24,456 nucleotides of DNA from Candidatus Paceibacter sp. (GTDB lineage Bacteria > Patescibacteriota > Minisyncoccia > UBA6257 > HR35), in contig JAGDVT010000026.1 of NCBI GenBank assembly GCA_023255765.1, positions 1 to 24,456 of the forward strand, given 5' to 3'. Below are positions 8,038 through 15,205 of this stretch, in pieces. Each line of letters starts with the position of its first letter. Within the stretch, counting starts at the first letter, position 1. The notes beneath the pieces are model-generated. The model was given only the letters and a program-made list of their open reading frames with translations. It searched no databases and was not told where the DNA came from. A program made the position numbers and the translations under genes.

Positions 8038-8879
8038 CATCTCGTCCTTAAAAGACGGATAGACTATACCTTCATCCACCTAAGGCTTTAGCCTTTAAGT
8101 GGAGGCGGCGTCTTGGCCAGAGAAAGATTTCTCTGACCCTCGGCAAAATTATGCCTCAGTCGTTACGGGGTAAGTTGGGAATTTTATAAGTAACGCCTGG
8201 TATTTGATACCAATAAAGAATTTTTCTTAATTTTTTTAAACTTTCCTTTTTGAAAACTAACTCATAGCCTTTTTCTTTTTTATCATTGAGTTCAACATCA
8301 GGTAATATTTTTTGCCAAACCTTGAAACTTTCCAAGGCTGACTTTTCATCAATTTTCCCTAAAGAAAGATAACTTAAATTATCTCTTTTATAAAACGAAC
8401 CATTATCATAATACCAAATAACATAACCAATCGGATGTTTAAGCAAATTTTCTATCTTGGCTGGAATTATTTTTTTATCTTCCTCATAAAAAATTTTTCT
8501 TAACCTACCTAAAAGAGGAGAACTATTAGATTGACTTCTTACATAAAAATATTTTTTCTTTGTTTGAGGATGAATTCTTTCTATAACAGTTATTTTCCCT
8601 GAAAATATGTTTGGCAGCAGAGACATTTTCCACATCAAATATCCTTTTTGATTTAATGGATGTTCTAATTTTAATCTAGCATTTCTTTTACCTGTTTTTT
8701 GAAGATAACCATCACCCACAATTATTCCAACTAAAGCGCTTAATTGAAATTTTGTTAATCTCATTTTAATATTCCCAACTTACTTCCCACGGAGTTACCT
8801 TTTTAGGCTTCTCCGTTATGAGCCGCTTTTTTTCATCTCCCTTACGGGAGAGGGGGACAACAGTCTTTTTGCAGACTTT
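8038..8879 (-). mobile_element. group I intron at 23S position 2449, with LAGLIDADG ORF
   Basis: The 5' exon ends GGGGAU (U2449). The internal guide GTCCCC (8853-8858) pairs with it, leaving the expected U-G at the splice site. An AGTCT/AGACT hairpin extends P1. P2 is CTCCC/GGGAG. P3 is GCGGC/GCCGC, P4 ACGGAG/CTCCGT, and P6 a 13-bp stem (8170-8182 with 8771-8783). P7 is GACT (8158-8161) with AGTC (8062-8065). Two hairpins stand between P7 and P3 (P7.1 and P7.2, GGCA/TGCC and GGTCAGAGAAA/TTTCTCTGGCC), pointing to class IA. P8 is CCACTTAAAGGC/GCCTTAGGTGG, then GAAGGTATAGTC. The terminal omega-G precedes A2450 A2451 C2452. It interrupts the catalytic centre of the ribosome. Confidence 0.92.
8156..8764 (-). 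CDS. LAGLIDADG homing endonuclease of the L2449 intron (possibly inactive)
   Basis: 202 residues with two LAGLIDADG-like motifs, of the LAGLIDADG_2 type (compact two-motif monomer). Motif 1 is ALVGIIVGDG (10-19) with the expected acidic residue D18. Motif 2 is GYVIWYYDNG (113-122). The residue before the final Gly, normally the second catalytic Asp, is Asn121. This suggests loss of double-strand cleavage, with possible retention of nicking or of a maturase role. ATG 8764 lies just inside the P6 stem. The last codons (IPNLPRND) are the 3' strand of P6 and the 5' strand of P7, so the C-terminus is constrained by the ribozyme. Confidence 0.9.
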   Translation of the reverse strand: MRLTKFQLSALVGIIVGDGYLQKTGKRNARLKLEHPLNQKGYLMWKMSLLPNIFSGKITVIERIHPQTKKKYFYVRSQSNSSPLLGRLRKIFYEEDKKIIPAKIENLLKHPIGYVIWYYDNGSFYKRDNLSYLSLGKIDEKSALESFKVWQKILPDVELNDKKEKGYELVFKKESLKKLRKILYWYQIPGVTYKIPNLPRND

Positions 8880-9405
8880 ATCCCCGGGGTAACTTTTATC
8901 CGGTGTCTTCGGCCTTCTTACAAAGAGCCGTCGGGTCACTAAGCCCGGCTTTCGCCTCTGCGCGGCTTGTCAGCCTTGCAGTCAGACCGGCTTATGCCTT
9001 TATACGTCCACCCTGGTTTCCATCCAGGGCAAGCCGATCTTTGGACCCCTCCAATACGCTTTCGGAGGGCTCTGCCCCAGAGAAACTGCCCATCACCTAC
9101 TGTCTGGATAGGTTTATCCTATCCATTAGTGTAATATACTTGAATGGCGGGTGTTCCATTGGCGGCTCCACCCTCCCCGGAGAGAGGGCTTCATAGCCTC
9201 CCCGCTACGCTGTGCACCCAAGTACATTACACAATAGGTGACTGCAGTAAAGCTCCCGGGGTCTTTCCGTCCCGTGGCCACCACCCCGCGTCTTCACGGG
9301 GATCGCAGTTTCACCGGGCATCTCCCCAAGACAGTCTCCCAGTCGTTACGCCTTTCATGCGCTCCGGAACTTACCCGGAAAGGAATTGCGCTACCTTCGG
9401 ACCCT

Positions 9406-10126
9406 CTGCGTTTATTTATATCTCTTGGTCGCCCAAGAGGCTGGACCTTATCTTCTCTCAAGAAGGCAAAGTCGGCCAATTAACTTCCTTCTTGAGAGTC
9501 TGGCGTAAGGTCTCTGAGGATATCTGCAAGCTGATATGTTTTCTTGCGACCTTTATTTTCATTAAGCTTTTCTCTTAGTTTTATAATTTCTATTAATCCT
9601 TCTCTGCTTAAATGGTATTTGTTTATTTTCATCTCAACTAATTTTTTGAAGATTGAAAATGCTCTTTTTTTACTTGCTGAAAGAAATTTAAATTTATTGA
9701 AGAACGGAATTACTATCTCTTTTAATGCATTTAAATTATTAACTTCCAAACACCATGCTCCGTCATTTCTTTGATAGACTATACCACAACCTAAATATCT
9801 CCTTATAAGAGCTATAATATGTTTTTCTTTTTGGCATACACTAAAGACTAGATCAACTTTATAATCCATTTTTCTATCTTTAATCTTCAACTTCTTAATT
9901 CTGCAAGTAAAACTACCTTCACCATCTATAAAACCCGCAATATACCAACCTATATGAATTGGGACTTTTTTTATTCTTGGATCCATTTTTTAATCAGCTT
10001 GCAGATCTTTCCTGCGGATTGTCTCTCCGGTCAGGATTGTTACCTGCAAAGTGTTTGCAGGTACCTGCCTTCTTCGAGACTTCCCCGCATATGGCCAGAT
10101 TTTTTCTAACCCCGAGGGTTTAATTC
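9406..10126 (-). mobile_element. group I intron in 23S helix 69 (about position 1917), with LAGLIDADG ORF
   Basis: P1 pairs exon CTAACCCT (10127-10134) with guide GGGGTTAG (10106-10113), ending in a U-G. P3 is TCTGGC (10094-10099) with GCCAGA (9499-9504). P4 is TGCGG/CCGCA and P5 GTCTC/GAGAC. P6 is a perfect 12-bp stem (9522-9533 with 9995-10006) enclosing the ORF. P7 is GACCTTA (9506-9512) with TAAGGTC (9444-9450). P8 is a perfect 12-bp stem (9455-9466 with 9487-9498), and a P9 hairpin CTCTTGG/CCAAGAG follows. P3 directly follows P7, so P7.1/P7.2 are absent and this intron is a different subclass from the L2449 one. The 3' splice site is taken at omega-G 9406; exact junctions are uncertain by 1-3 bases. 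Confidence 0.88.
9480..9986 (-). CDS. LAGLIDADG homing endonuclease of the helix 69 intron
   Basis: 168 residues of the LAGLIDADG_1 type with one motif, GWYIAGFIDGEGSF (13-26). It should work as a homodimer, with E23 as the acidic active-site residue, as is common in this family. The core reads as an intact alpha/beta fold (DLVFSVCQKEKHIIALI, LEVNNLNALKEIV). ATG 9986 lies inside the P6 loop. The last 17 residues (from QLADI to the end) are encoded by the 3' strand of P6, the 5' strand of P7 (RDL), the 3' strand of P3 and the 5' strand of P8, so stop codon and ribozyme core overlap. It likely cuts intron-less 23S genes at the helix 69 sequence to spread the intron (family knowledge). Confidence 0.92.
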   Translation of the reverse strand: MDPRIKKVPIHIGWYIAGFIDGEGSFTCRIKKLKIKDRKMDYKVDLVFSVCQKEKHIIALIRRYLGCGIVYQRNDGAWCLEVNNLNALKEIVIPFFNKFKFLSASKKRAFSIFKKLVEMKINKYHLSREGLIEIIKLREKLNENKGRKKTYQLADILRDLTPDSQEGS

Positions 10127-12124
10127 AGGGTTAGGGCCGACATTGACCGGGGCTTAGAACCGCGAGCAATCCTGCATTTTAAATGCAGGATTACCCCGAT
10201 TCTTTAACCTTCCGGCATTGGTCAGGCGTCGCCCCCTATACTTCCTCTTACGAGTTAAGCAGGGAGCTGTGTTTTTGGTAAACAGTCGCCAGGAGAACTT
10301 TCGCTGCGGCCCGAAGTAGAGCAAAGCTCACTTCGGGCAGGGCTTCTCCCGAAGTTACGCCCGCTTTTTTGCCGAGTTCCTTGGGGAGACCTCACCCGTT
10401 CGCCTGAGGCTACTCGCCTCACCCACCTGTGTCGGTTTTCCGGTACGGGCACCCTTATCTTTAAACCTTAGAGGCTTTTCTTGAGAGGCTCTTCACCTCC
10501 GTTGACAAGACCGAAGTCTTGTCTTCTCTCCTTTCTCGAAGGTTGGGCTTTTAACCCTGTAGCCCGGATTTTCCTGAGCTACCCTTCTTAGAAAGGAGAA
10601 AGCCTTAAACCATTAAGACTCGGAAGCTTATTTCCTCTGTAACCCCATCGGTATTAGATAAGGGTGGGGCCGGAATATTAACCGGCTTTCCATCGGCTGC
10701 GCCTTTCGGCATGACCTTAGGTCCCGCCTAACCCTTGGCTGATTTCCATTGCCAAGGAAACCTTGGGCTTACGGCGATTGCCGTTCTCAGGCAATTTGCG
10801 GTTACTCCTGCTGGCATTCTCTCTCCCCTACGCTCCAGAGCTTCTCGCGAATGCTCCTTCAACGCGTAGGAGATGCTCTCCTACCTCCTTGCTAATTTAA
10901 ATAAATTAGCAAGGATCACAGCTTCGGTGGCGAGCTTAGCCCCTTAAATTTTCCGCGCCTTTCACCTCGCCTGGTGAGCTGTTACGCACTCTTTAAAGGA
11001 TGGCTGCTTCTAAGCCAACCTCCCAGGTGTCTAAGGTGAAAGACAACGTTCACCACTTAGCTCGCACTTAGGGACCTTAGCTGGTGATCTGGGTTGTTCC
11101 CCTCTTGTCCATGGAGCTTATCCCCCATGGGCTGACTAGAAGAAACCCCTGTAGGCATTCGGAGGTTAACTGGCTGGCTGGGTAAAACCCTTCACCAACC
11201 AATTAGTGCTCTACCTCCTACAGGGTATTACCTTCCGCTAGCCTGAAAGCTATTTCGGAGAGAACCAGCTATTACCGAGCGCGATTAGCTTTTCACTCCT
11301 TACCGCAGCTCATCCCACGGTATTGCCCGACCGACGGGTTCGGGCCTCCCCCTGTCTTTCGACAGGGTTCACCCTGGCCACGGTAAGATCGCTCGGTTTC
11401 GGGTCTCAGGCCCTCTACTAAGTCGCGCCTCTTTGCGACTCGGTTTCCCTTAGGCTTCGGCCTTGACCGGCCTTAACCAAGCAGAGGACCTGAACTCGCC
11501 AGCTCATTCTTCAATAGGCACGCAGTTATCCTACAAAGCAAAAACTTTGTAGGACTCCTGCTCTTTGTAGGTCAGGAGTTTCAGGCTCTATTTCACCGGG
11601 CTCACCGCCCTGCTTTTCACCTTTCCCTCACGGTACTTGTCCGCTATCGGGCACCTGAAGTATTTAGCCTTGGCGGGTAATTCCGCCAGCTTCCCCCAAC
11701 GATATCTTCCGTCGGGGTACTCAGGAACAAACCCAGAGAGAGGTTCTTTTCGCCTACGGGGCTTTCACCCTCTATGGCAGCCCATTCCAGGGTCTTTCGG
11801 CTAAGAACCTCTTTTATAACTCTTAATGGGTTTGTCCTACAACCCTCAGAGTTTAAAACTCTGAGTTTGGGCTTTTCCCCTTTCGCTCGCCGCTACTCAG
11901 GGAATACCTATTTGGTATCTTTTCCTCCGGGTACTGAGATGTTTCACTTCCCCGGGTACGCTCCTCGCTAAATTTAGCGAGGTGATGTCGGTTCACCGAC
12001 ATCGGGTTACCCCATTCGGAGATCCCGGGATCAACGGTTCCTAGGCACCTACCCCGGGCTTATCGCAGCCTAGGCGCGTCCTTCATCGCCTTCAGGTGCC
12101 GAGGCATCCACTCCTGACCCTTTG

Positions 12125-12151
12125 TGTTTCTTAGGGCGCGGGAAACTGTAC
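12125..12151 (-). other. 5' arm of the 23S rRNA processing stem
   Basis: These 27 bases pair with 7587-7613 beyond the other end of the gene, 26 of 27 matching with a single C-A mismatch. The stem includes helix 1 of 23S and extends about 10 bp past the mature ends, the usual substrate for RNase III-type processing. It also shows that both ends of the rRNA gene lie in this window and that the two introns lie within one transcript. Confidence 0.85.
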
Positions 12152-12261
12152 TTTCAACATTTTTTATCTTATTTTTTAACTTATAGAGAACTTTAAAAAT
12201 CATCAATTTCTTTTTATTTTAATATTTTTCCCTAACTAGATAATCTGCTATTATTATAAAA

Positions 12262-12290
12262 ATTATACAGTTAATTATAGCTTAAGTCAA
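12262..12290 (-). promoter_or_regulatory. sigma-70-type promoter for 23S rRNA
   Basis: Minus strand TTGACT (12285-12290), a 17-base spacer, then TATAAT (12262-12267): 5 of 6 and 6 of 6 to consensus with ideal spacing. The start would be near 12255, about 105 bases before the processing stem. The -35 lies 8 bases after the stop of the MscS-like gene, so rRNA transcription is independent of it. This is the best promoter in the window. Confidence 0.8.
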
Positions 12291-12297
12291 ATCCGGT

Positions 12298-12996
12298 TTA
12301 TTCTAACTTATCGCGTAATTTGCTAAGAAAATCTCTTGCTAAATCCTGGCCTCCTAATCCTAATGCTAAACCTGTTCCCAAAGCAAATGCTAAAATTATT
12401 CCACCAACCAATATATTTAATACATCTCTTGCTACACCAAGATGACTAAGTGCTGCTATAACACCAAAAACTACTATAGAGTAAAATACTACTTCAGATG
12501 CAGCTTTTGCTCCTTTAAGTTCTAAGCTTCTAAACCAAGTAAAAGATAGTCTCTTAACAAAATCTCCAACAAAAATTGAAACTACTACAATCAAACCTGC
12601 TACTAATGCTATAGGTAAAAAGTTCACTATTCTAAAAATAAAATCATTAATATAATTTAATCCTAAAACCTCAAATGCAGGCATCCAAAATAGTATCCAT
12701 ACAACCCAAAAAGTTAAAGTACCTAGGAATATTTCTGTTTGTAGTTCTATATTTGCTTTTTCTAACCATTTATCAAACCCCAATGATTTTAATGCTTCAT
12801 TAACTTTTAAATTTTTTATCAACCATTTTACTGCAAATTCTAAAATTTTAGCTACAAAATAACCTATAATAACCAAAACTAAGGCAACTATCAAGGCTGC
12901 AAGAAATTGCAGAAGTTTATCTACAAAGTTTGCGGCGTAATATGTTAGCCTATCGACAGGATTAAATAATCCGACCATATTTGGATATGTAGGCAT
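12298..12996 (-). CDS. MscS-like small mechanosensitive channel / TM-helix repeat protein
   Basis: 232 residues with about five hydrophobic segments (30-58, 88-108, 120-145, 165-185, 192-215). It ends with ALGLGGQDLARDFLSK (211-226), which matches the pore-lining helix and following turn of MscS-type channels. The large cytosolic beta domain of MscS is missing, so this is the short TM-helix (CmpX-like) version. It probably relieves osmotic stress or regulates membrane tension. It starts 90 bases from a divergent promoter and has a hairpin in its leader; the 23S promoter follows right after its stop. Confidence 0.8.
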   Translation of the reverse strand: MPTYPNMVGLFNPVDRLTYYAANFVDKLLQFLAALIVALVLVIIGYFVAKILEFAVKWLIKNLKVNEALKSLGFDKWLEKANIELQTEIFLGTLTFWVVWILFWMPAFEVLGLNYINDFIFRIVNFLPIALVAGLIVVVSIFVGDFVKRLSFTWFRSLELKGAKAASEVVFYSIVVFGVIAALSHLGVARDVLNILVGGIILAFALGTGLALGLGGQDLARDFLSKLRDKLE

Positions 12997-13012
12997 TTTG
13001 TTATTTATTTTT

Positions 13013-13046
13013 GATACCTAATTAACCCATTTGGTAATTAGGTATC
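13013..13046 (-). promoter_or_regulatory. hairpin in the leader of the MscS-like gene
   Basis: Perfect 12-bp inverted repeat GATACCTAATTA (13013-13024) with TAATTAGGTATC (13035-13046) and a 10-base loop. On the minus strand it ends 16 bases before the ATG and is followed by A-rich sequence, so it is not a terminator. It could be an operator or a translation-control hairpin. Confidence 0.5.
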
Positions 13047-13092
13047 TTAAAATTAAATATGAATTCGCTTAATTTATATTTATTTAAAGTAT

Positions 13093-13122
13093 ATTATAAA
13101 TTATATTGAAATTTTGTGGTAA
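13093..13122 (-). promoter_or_regulatory. candidate promoter of the MscS-like gene
   Basis: Minus strand TTACCA (13117-13122), 18-base spacer, TATAAT (13093-13098). The -10 is perfect and the -35 weak. It would give a leader of about 90 bases carrying the 13013-13046 hairpin. Its -35 lies 20 bases from the -35 of the plus-strand promoter, so the two are back to back. Confidence 0.4.
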
Positions 13123-13142
13123 TTTAAATGTGGATAACTTAT

Positions 13143-13171
13143 TTGATTTTTAAAATAAAATGTATTATAAT
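13143..13171 (+). promoter_or_regulatory. candidate promoter of the leader ORF and 13330 gene
   Basis: TTGATT (13143-13148), 17-base spacer, TATAAT (13166-13171). Transcription would start near 13178, about 8 bases before the ATG of a 24-codon leader ORF and 150 bases before the main gene. Confidence 0.6.
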
Positions 13172-13185
13172 TAAGATTAAAGATA

Positions 13186-13260
13186 ATGGGAGTTAAAAAT
13201 ATACAGTTTAATTATTTGATTAAGGTTACAGCCCCTAAGAAAAAAGGTGGGGGGCTTTAA
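13186..13260 (+). CDS. possible 24-residue leader peptide
   Basis: ATG 13186, stop TAA 13258. The peptide ends KVTAPKKKGGGL. It starts close to the predicted transcription start and ends inside the second of four alternating C-rich/G-rich segments, so a ribosome on it would decide which hairpin forms. Three Lys and three Gly codons lie in the control zone. There is no Shine-Dalgarno. A 24-codon ORF can arise by chance, so this is a hypothesis from position, not homology. Confidence 0.35.
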   Translation: MGVKNIQFNYLIKVTAPKKKGGGL

Positions 13261-13309
13261 TTTTAAATATTTTTTTTAAGAAAATAAAGCCCCCCACAAA
13301 GGGGGTTTT
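13230..13309 (+). promoter_or_regulatory. attenuator-like alternative hairpins
   Basis: Four alternating segments: 1 AGCCCC (13230-13235); 2 GTGGGGGGCTTTA (13247-13259); 3 TAAAGCCCCCCAC (13285-13297); 4 GGGGG (13301-13305). Segment 2 can pair with 1, or over 13 perfect bp with 3. Segment 3 can instead pair with 4 through a 5-base ACAAA loop, followed by TTTTAT, which is an intrinsic terminator. The 2:3 and 3:4 pairings exclude each other, the layout of a transcription attenuator. The 13330 ATG is 20 bases beyond. An alternative reading is a two-way terminator; a minus-strand U-rich tail also exists. Confidence 0.5.
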
Positions 13310-13329
13310 ATAAATTTTAAATAAATAAC

Positions 13330-13896
13330 ATGAAATATACAGAGTTAATTGAAACAGCAAATAAAATAGTACAAGAATTAAATACGGATAAACTTAAGGT
13401 TATGTTTGGTAATATACCCTCCAAGGAAATGGAGGTTTATTTAGATTTCATAAAAAATTTAGAGTATCTTCATTTAAGAATAGAAAATATAGAACTAGAA
13501 AATGAAGAGCTTAAAAAATATTTCATAATTTATTTAAGTTTATATAATTTAGCAAGGGCTGCTATTGAAAATTTTGACGAAATACAATTTAAAACATTAG
13601 AGCTTATCAAAGAACTAGAGGGAACTTTGAAAAATAATGTTTTAAAAGCTTATATACTTTTTAATATTTATTTGATATTACAAGATAAATTAACTACATC
13701 GTATAAATTACCTCGTTTAATTTTGAAATATGCTGATGAAATGGGTGGCTTTGAAATAAGTATGTGGGGGATTAAGGCTAAATGGGATTTGCTATTCGAA
13801 ATATTTAACAAAATCTCAAAAGAAGATATCTCGAGGTTTGAGAAAAAATATAAAAACCTTACAAAAGATAGCTTTTTATCGTTTCTAAATCTATAA
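13330..13896 (+). CDS. hypothetical alpha-helical cytosolic protein
   Basis: 188 residues, rich in Leu, Ile, Glu and Lys, with no signal peptide, membrane segment or cysteine cluster. Heptad-like leucine spacing in about 35-100 suggests a helical bundle. One of only two protein genes on the plus strand in the right half, it has its own promoter and an attenuator-like leader. It converges with the lamin-tail gene, whose stop is 2 bases beyond its own, without a clear terminator. I do not recognise the family. The start is the first ATG after the leader hairpins, with no Shine-Dalgarno. Confidence 0.75.
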   Translation: MKYTELIETANKIVQELNTDKLKVMFGNIPSKEMEVYLDFIKNLEYLHLRIENIELENEELKKYFIIYLSLYNLARAAIENFDEIQFKTLELIKELEGTLKNNVLKAYILFNIYLILQDKLTTSYKLPRLILKYADEMGGFEISMWGIKAKWDLLFEIFNKISKEDISRFEKKYKNLTKDSFLSFLNL

Positions 13897-13898
13897 TT

Positions 13899-15203
13899 CT
13901 ATTTTAAAAATAAAATTACACCTATTGTAAATAATAAAGCTAAAATAAATCCTATTACTAAAATATTTATATTTTTATCATAAATTTTAGCCTTATTATA
14001 TTGGTTAAATTGATCAATATTATTGTTTTCATTTAATTTATCTTTTGAATTCTCTAATGATATAAGATTGTCTGAATATTCAAAACTATTATTTTCTTTA
14101 TTTTCTGATTTATCCTTATTTTCTGATTTAAAAAGATTTTCTTTACCAGGTGTAGGTGTTGTCCATTTCCAACTTCCGTCTAAGTCTTTAGAAAATGATT
14201 TCCCTTCCTTTGCTTTTCCTACATAAGAAACTACATGTATTATATTTCCTTTATCATCTATTAGTTTAATGGTTTCTCCTTTATTTCTTATATTAAAATC
14301 TATTTCATTATTGTAAAAAGCTTTGTATTCTTTTGGATTAATAATTCCAAATAATTTTGCCTTTTTATTTCCTACTACTAAAAATATATTTGAAAGGTCT
14401 AATTCTTGATTCCCGTAATTATATATTTCAATAAATTCTCCCTCATCTTTACCTTTTAGGTTTGGTAAAAACTCTGTAACTAAAAGCGTATATTCTTTTA
14501 TTGTTTGTACTGTATGTGTATTATTTTGGTTTTTTACTTCTTCTGTAATTTCATTAGTAGTTGAGGTAGTCATATTTAAGATTATCTGCTCTTGGGTTTT
14601 TTGTGTGGGTTGACTGGTTGTTGTATTGTTATTTCGATTATTATCTTGGTATTTTGTATCTTGCAAAAAAGTTTGTTCTGTTTTTGCTAAAGGTTCTGGG
14701 TAAATTCCTGGGGATCCATTATAATTTTTACCTTCTATTATATTACCGTTTTCGTATATTAAAGAATATCCATTCCCATTTCCTCCTAGGTTAGAGGAGT
14801 ATTTAAATTCTGCTAAAATATTTTTGTTTTCATCAATTAACTTAATATAACCCTCTTTGTTTTTTAAATAAAAAGATGATTCTATAATTTTGTTTTTGAA
14901 ATTGGGGTGTTCATTTAAAAAATTATTTTTATTTTGAGCAAATATTATTATTTCGTTTTTATCCCAAATAAAATCTTCACCTTTTAAGATTCTGCTTTTA
15001 CCATCAAATATCCTCCACCCATCTTTGCCTGTTTTAACTTTTATAGATTCACCTAAATTTATTGCTTCAAACCATTCTCTATCAGCATCGTTTCCTTTAG
15101 GATTATACATAACTTCTGTAATTAAAATTTGGGCTTTAGTGATATAGGGTATCAGTAAAAGAATTAAAATAAAATAAATAAAATAATTTTTATTTGAATT
15201 CAT
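13899..15203 (-). CDS. secreted lamin-tail-domain protein with C-terminal membrane anchor
   Basis: 434 residues. A signal peptide (about 1-24, basic start then IYFILILLLIPYITKA) is followed by a first lamin-tail (LTD) domain at about 25-165, with ILITEVMYNPKGNDADREWFEAINLG. A Thr/Gln/Asn-rich linker (about 170-235) leads to a second LTD at about 240-355 (LVTEFLPNLKGKDEGEFIEIYNYGN). A Lys/Asn/Ser-rich stalk and a final hydrophobic helix (about 412-433) then end in one Lys. The layout is that of a surface protein held in the cell membrane with two immunoglobulin-like beta sandwiches outside. LTD domains in bacteria often occur on secreted nucleases or adhesins, but no catalytic domain is visible here. 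It starts 2 bases after rplS, so it is co-transcribed with a ribosomal protein and shares the LTD theme with the 15748-19530 gene. Confidence 0.85.
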   Translation of the reverse strand: MNSNKNYFIYFILILLLIPYITKAQILITEVMYNPKGNDADREWFEAINLGESIKVKTGKDGWRIFDGKSRILKGEDFIWDKNEIIIFAQNKNNFLNEHPNFKNKIIESSFYLKNKEGYIKLIDENKNILAEFKYSSNLGGNGNGYSLIYENGNIIEGKNYNGSPGIYPEPLAKTEQTFLQDTKYQDNNRNNNTTTSQPTQKTQEQIILNMTTSTTNEITEEVKNQNNTHTVQTIKEYTLLVTEFLPNLKGKDEGEFIEIYNYGNQELDLSNIFLVVGNKKAKLFGIINPKEYKAFYNNEIDFNIRNKGETIKLIDDKGNIIHVVSYVGKAKEGKSFSKDLDGSWKWTTPTPGKENLFKSENKDKSENKENNSFEYSDNLISLENSKDKLNENNNIDQFNQYNKAKIYDKNINILVIGFILALLFTIGVILFLK

Positions 15204-15205
15204 AA

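Larger units (their letters stand above)
7600..12140 (-). rRNA. rrl: 23S ribosomal RNA, interrupted by two group I introns
   Basis: Conserved 23S signatures are read on the minus strand from 5' to 3'. AGTGGATGCC is near 12110, the helix 69 region near 10130, and AGGTAGCG plus CGGGTAAGTTCCGG near 9395. The peptidyl-transferase strand CCCCGGGGAT is near 8885, CATCGACGG near 7995, and the sarcin-ricin loop AGTACGAGAGGACCGGA near 7825. Total span is about 4,540 bases; removing introns of 842 and 721 leaves about 2,980, a normal length. Ends are approximate and were set from the terminal helix. No 16S lies upstream (the neighbour is an MscS-like gene) and no 5S downstream (the neighbour is yebC), so the gene is unlinked from a standard operon. 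Several peripheral helices are AT-rich (for example near 10885-10915). Confidence 0.95.

Noticed and set aside
7862..9196. Plus-strand ORFs inside the 23S gene (for example 7862-8062 and 8903-9196)
   Set aside because: They are antisense to conserved rRNA, which explains their high GC and open frames. No start signal or homology is seen.
9144..9578. Overlapping ORFs on both strands across the rRNA/intron boundary
   Set aside because: They lie in exon rRNA and the intron core; the minus-strand endonuclease frame is the only protein gene there.
10255..11971. ORFs at 10255-10452 (-) and 11774-11971 (+)
   Set aside because: Both are within 23S exons; open frames are a by-product of GC-rich rRNA sequence.
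7600..12140. 23S gene as a pseudogene or fragmented gene
   Set aside because: All landmark helices are present in order, the ends pair over 26 of 27 bases and the introns have full cores, so interruption is by splicing introns. The odd helix 69 bases are reported separately.
12146..12261. 16S or 5S rRNA or tRNA upstream of 23S
   Set aside because: The stretch is AT-rich leader without conserved rRNA or tRNA features, followed by the promoter and the MscS-like gene.
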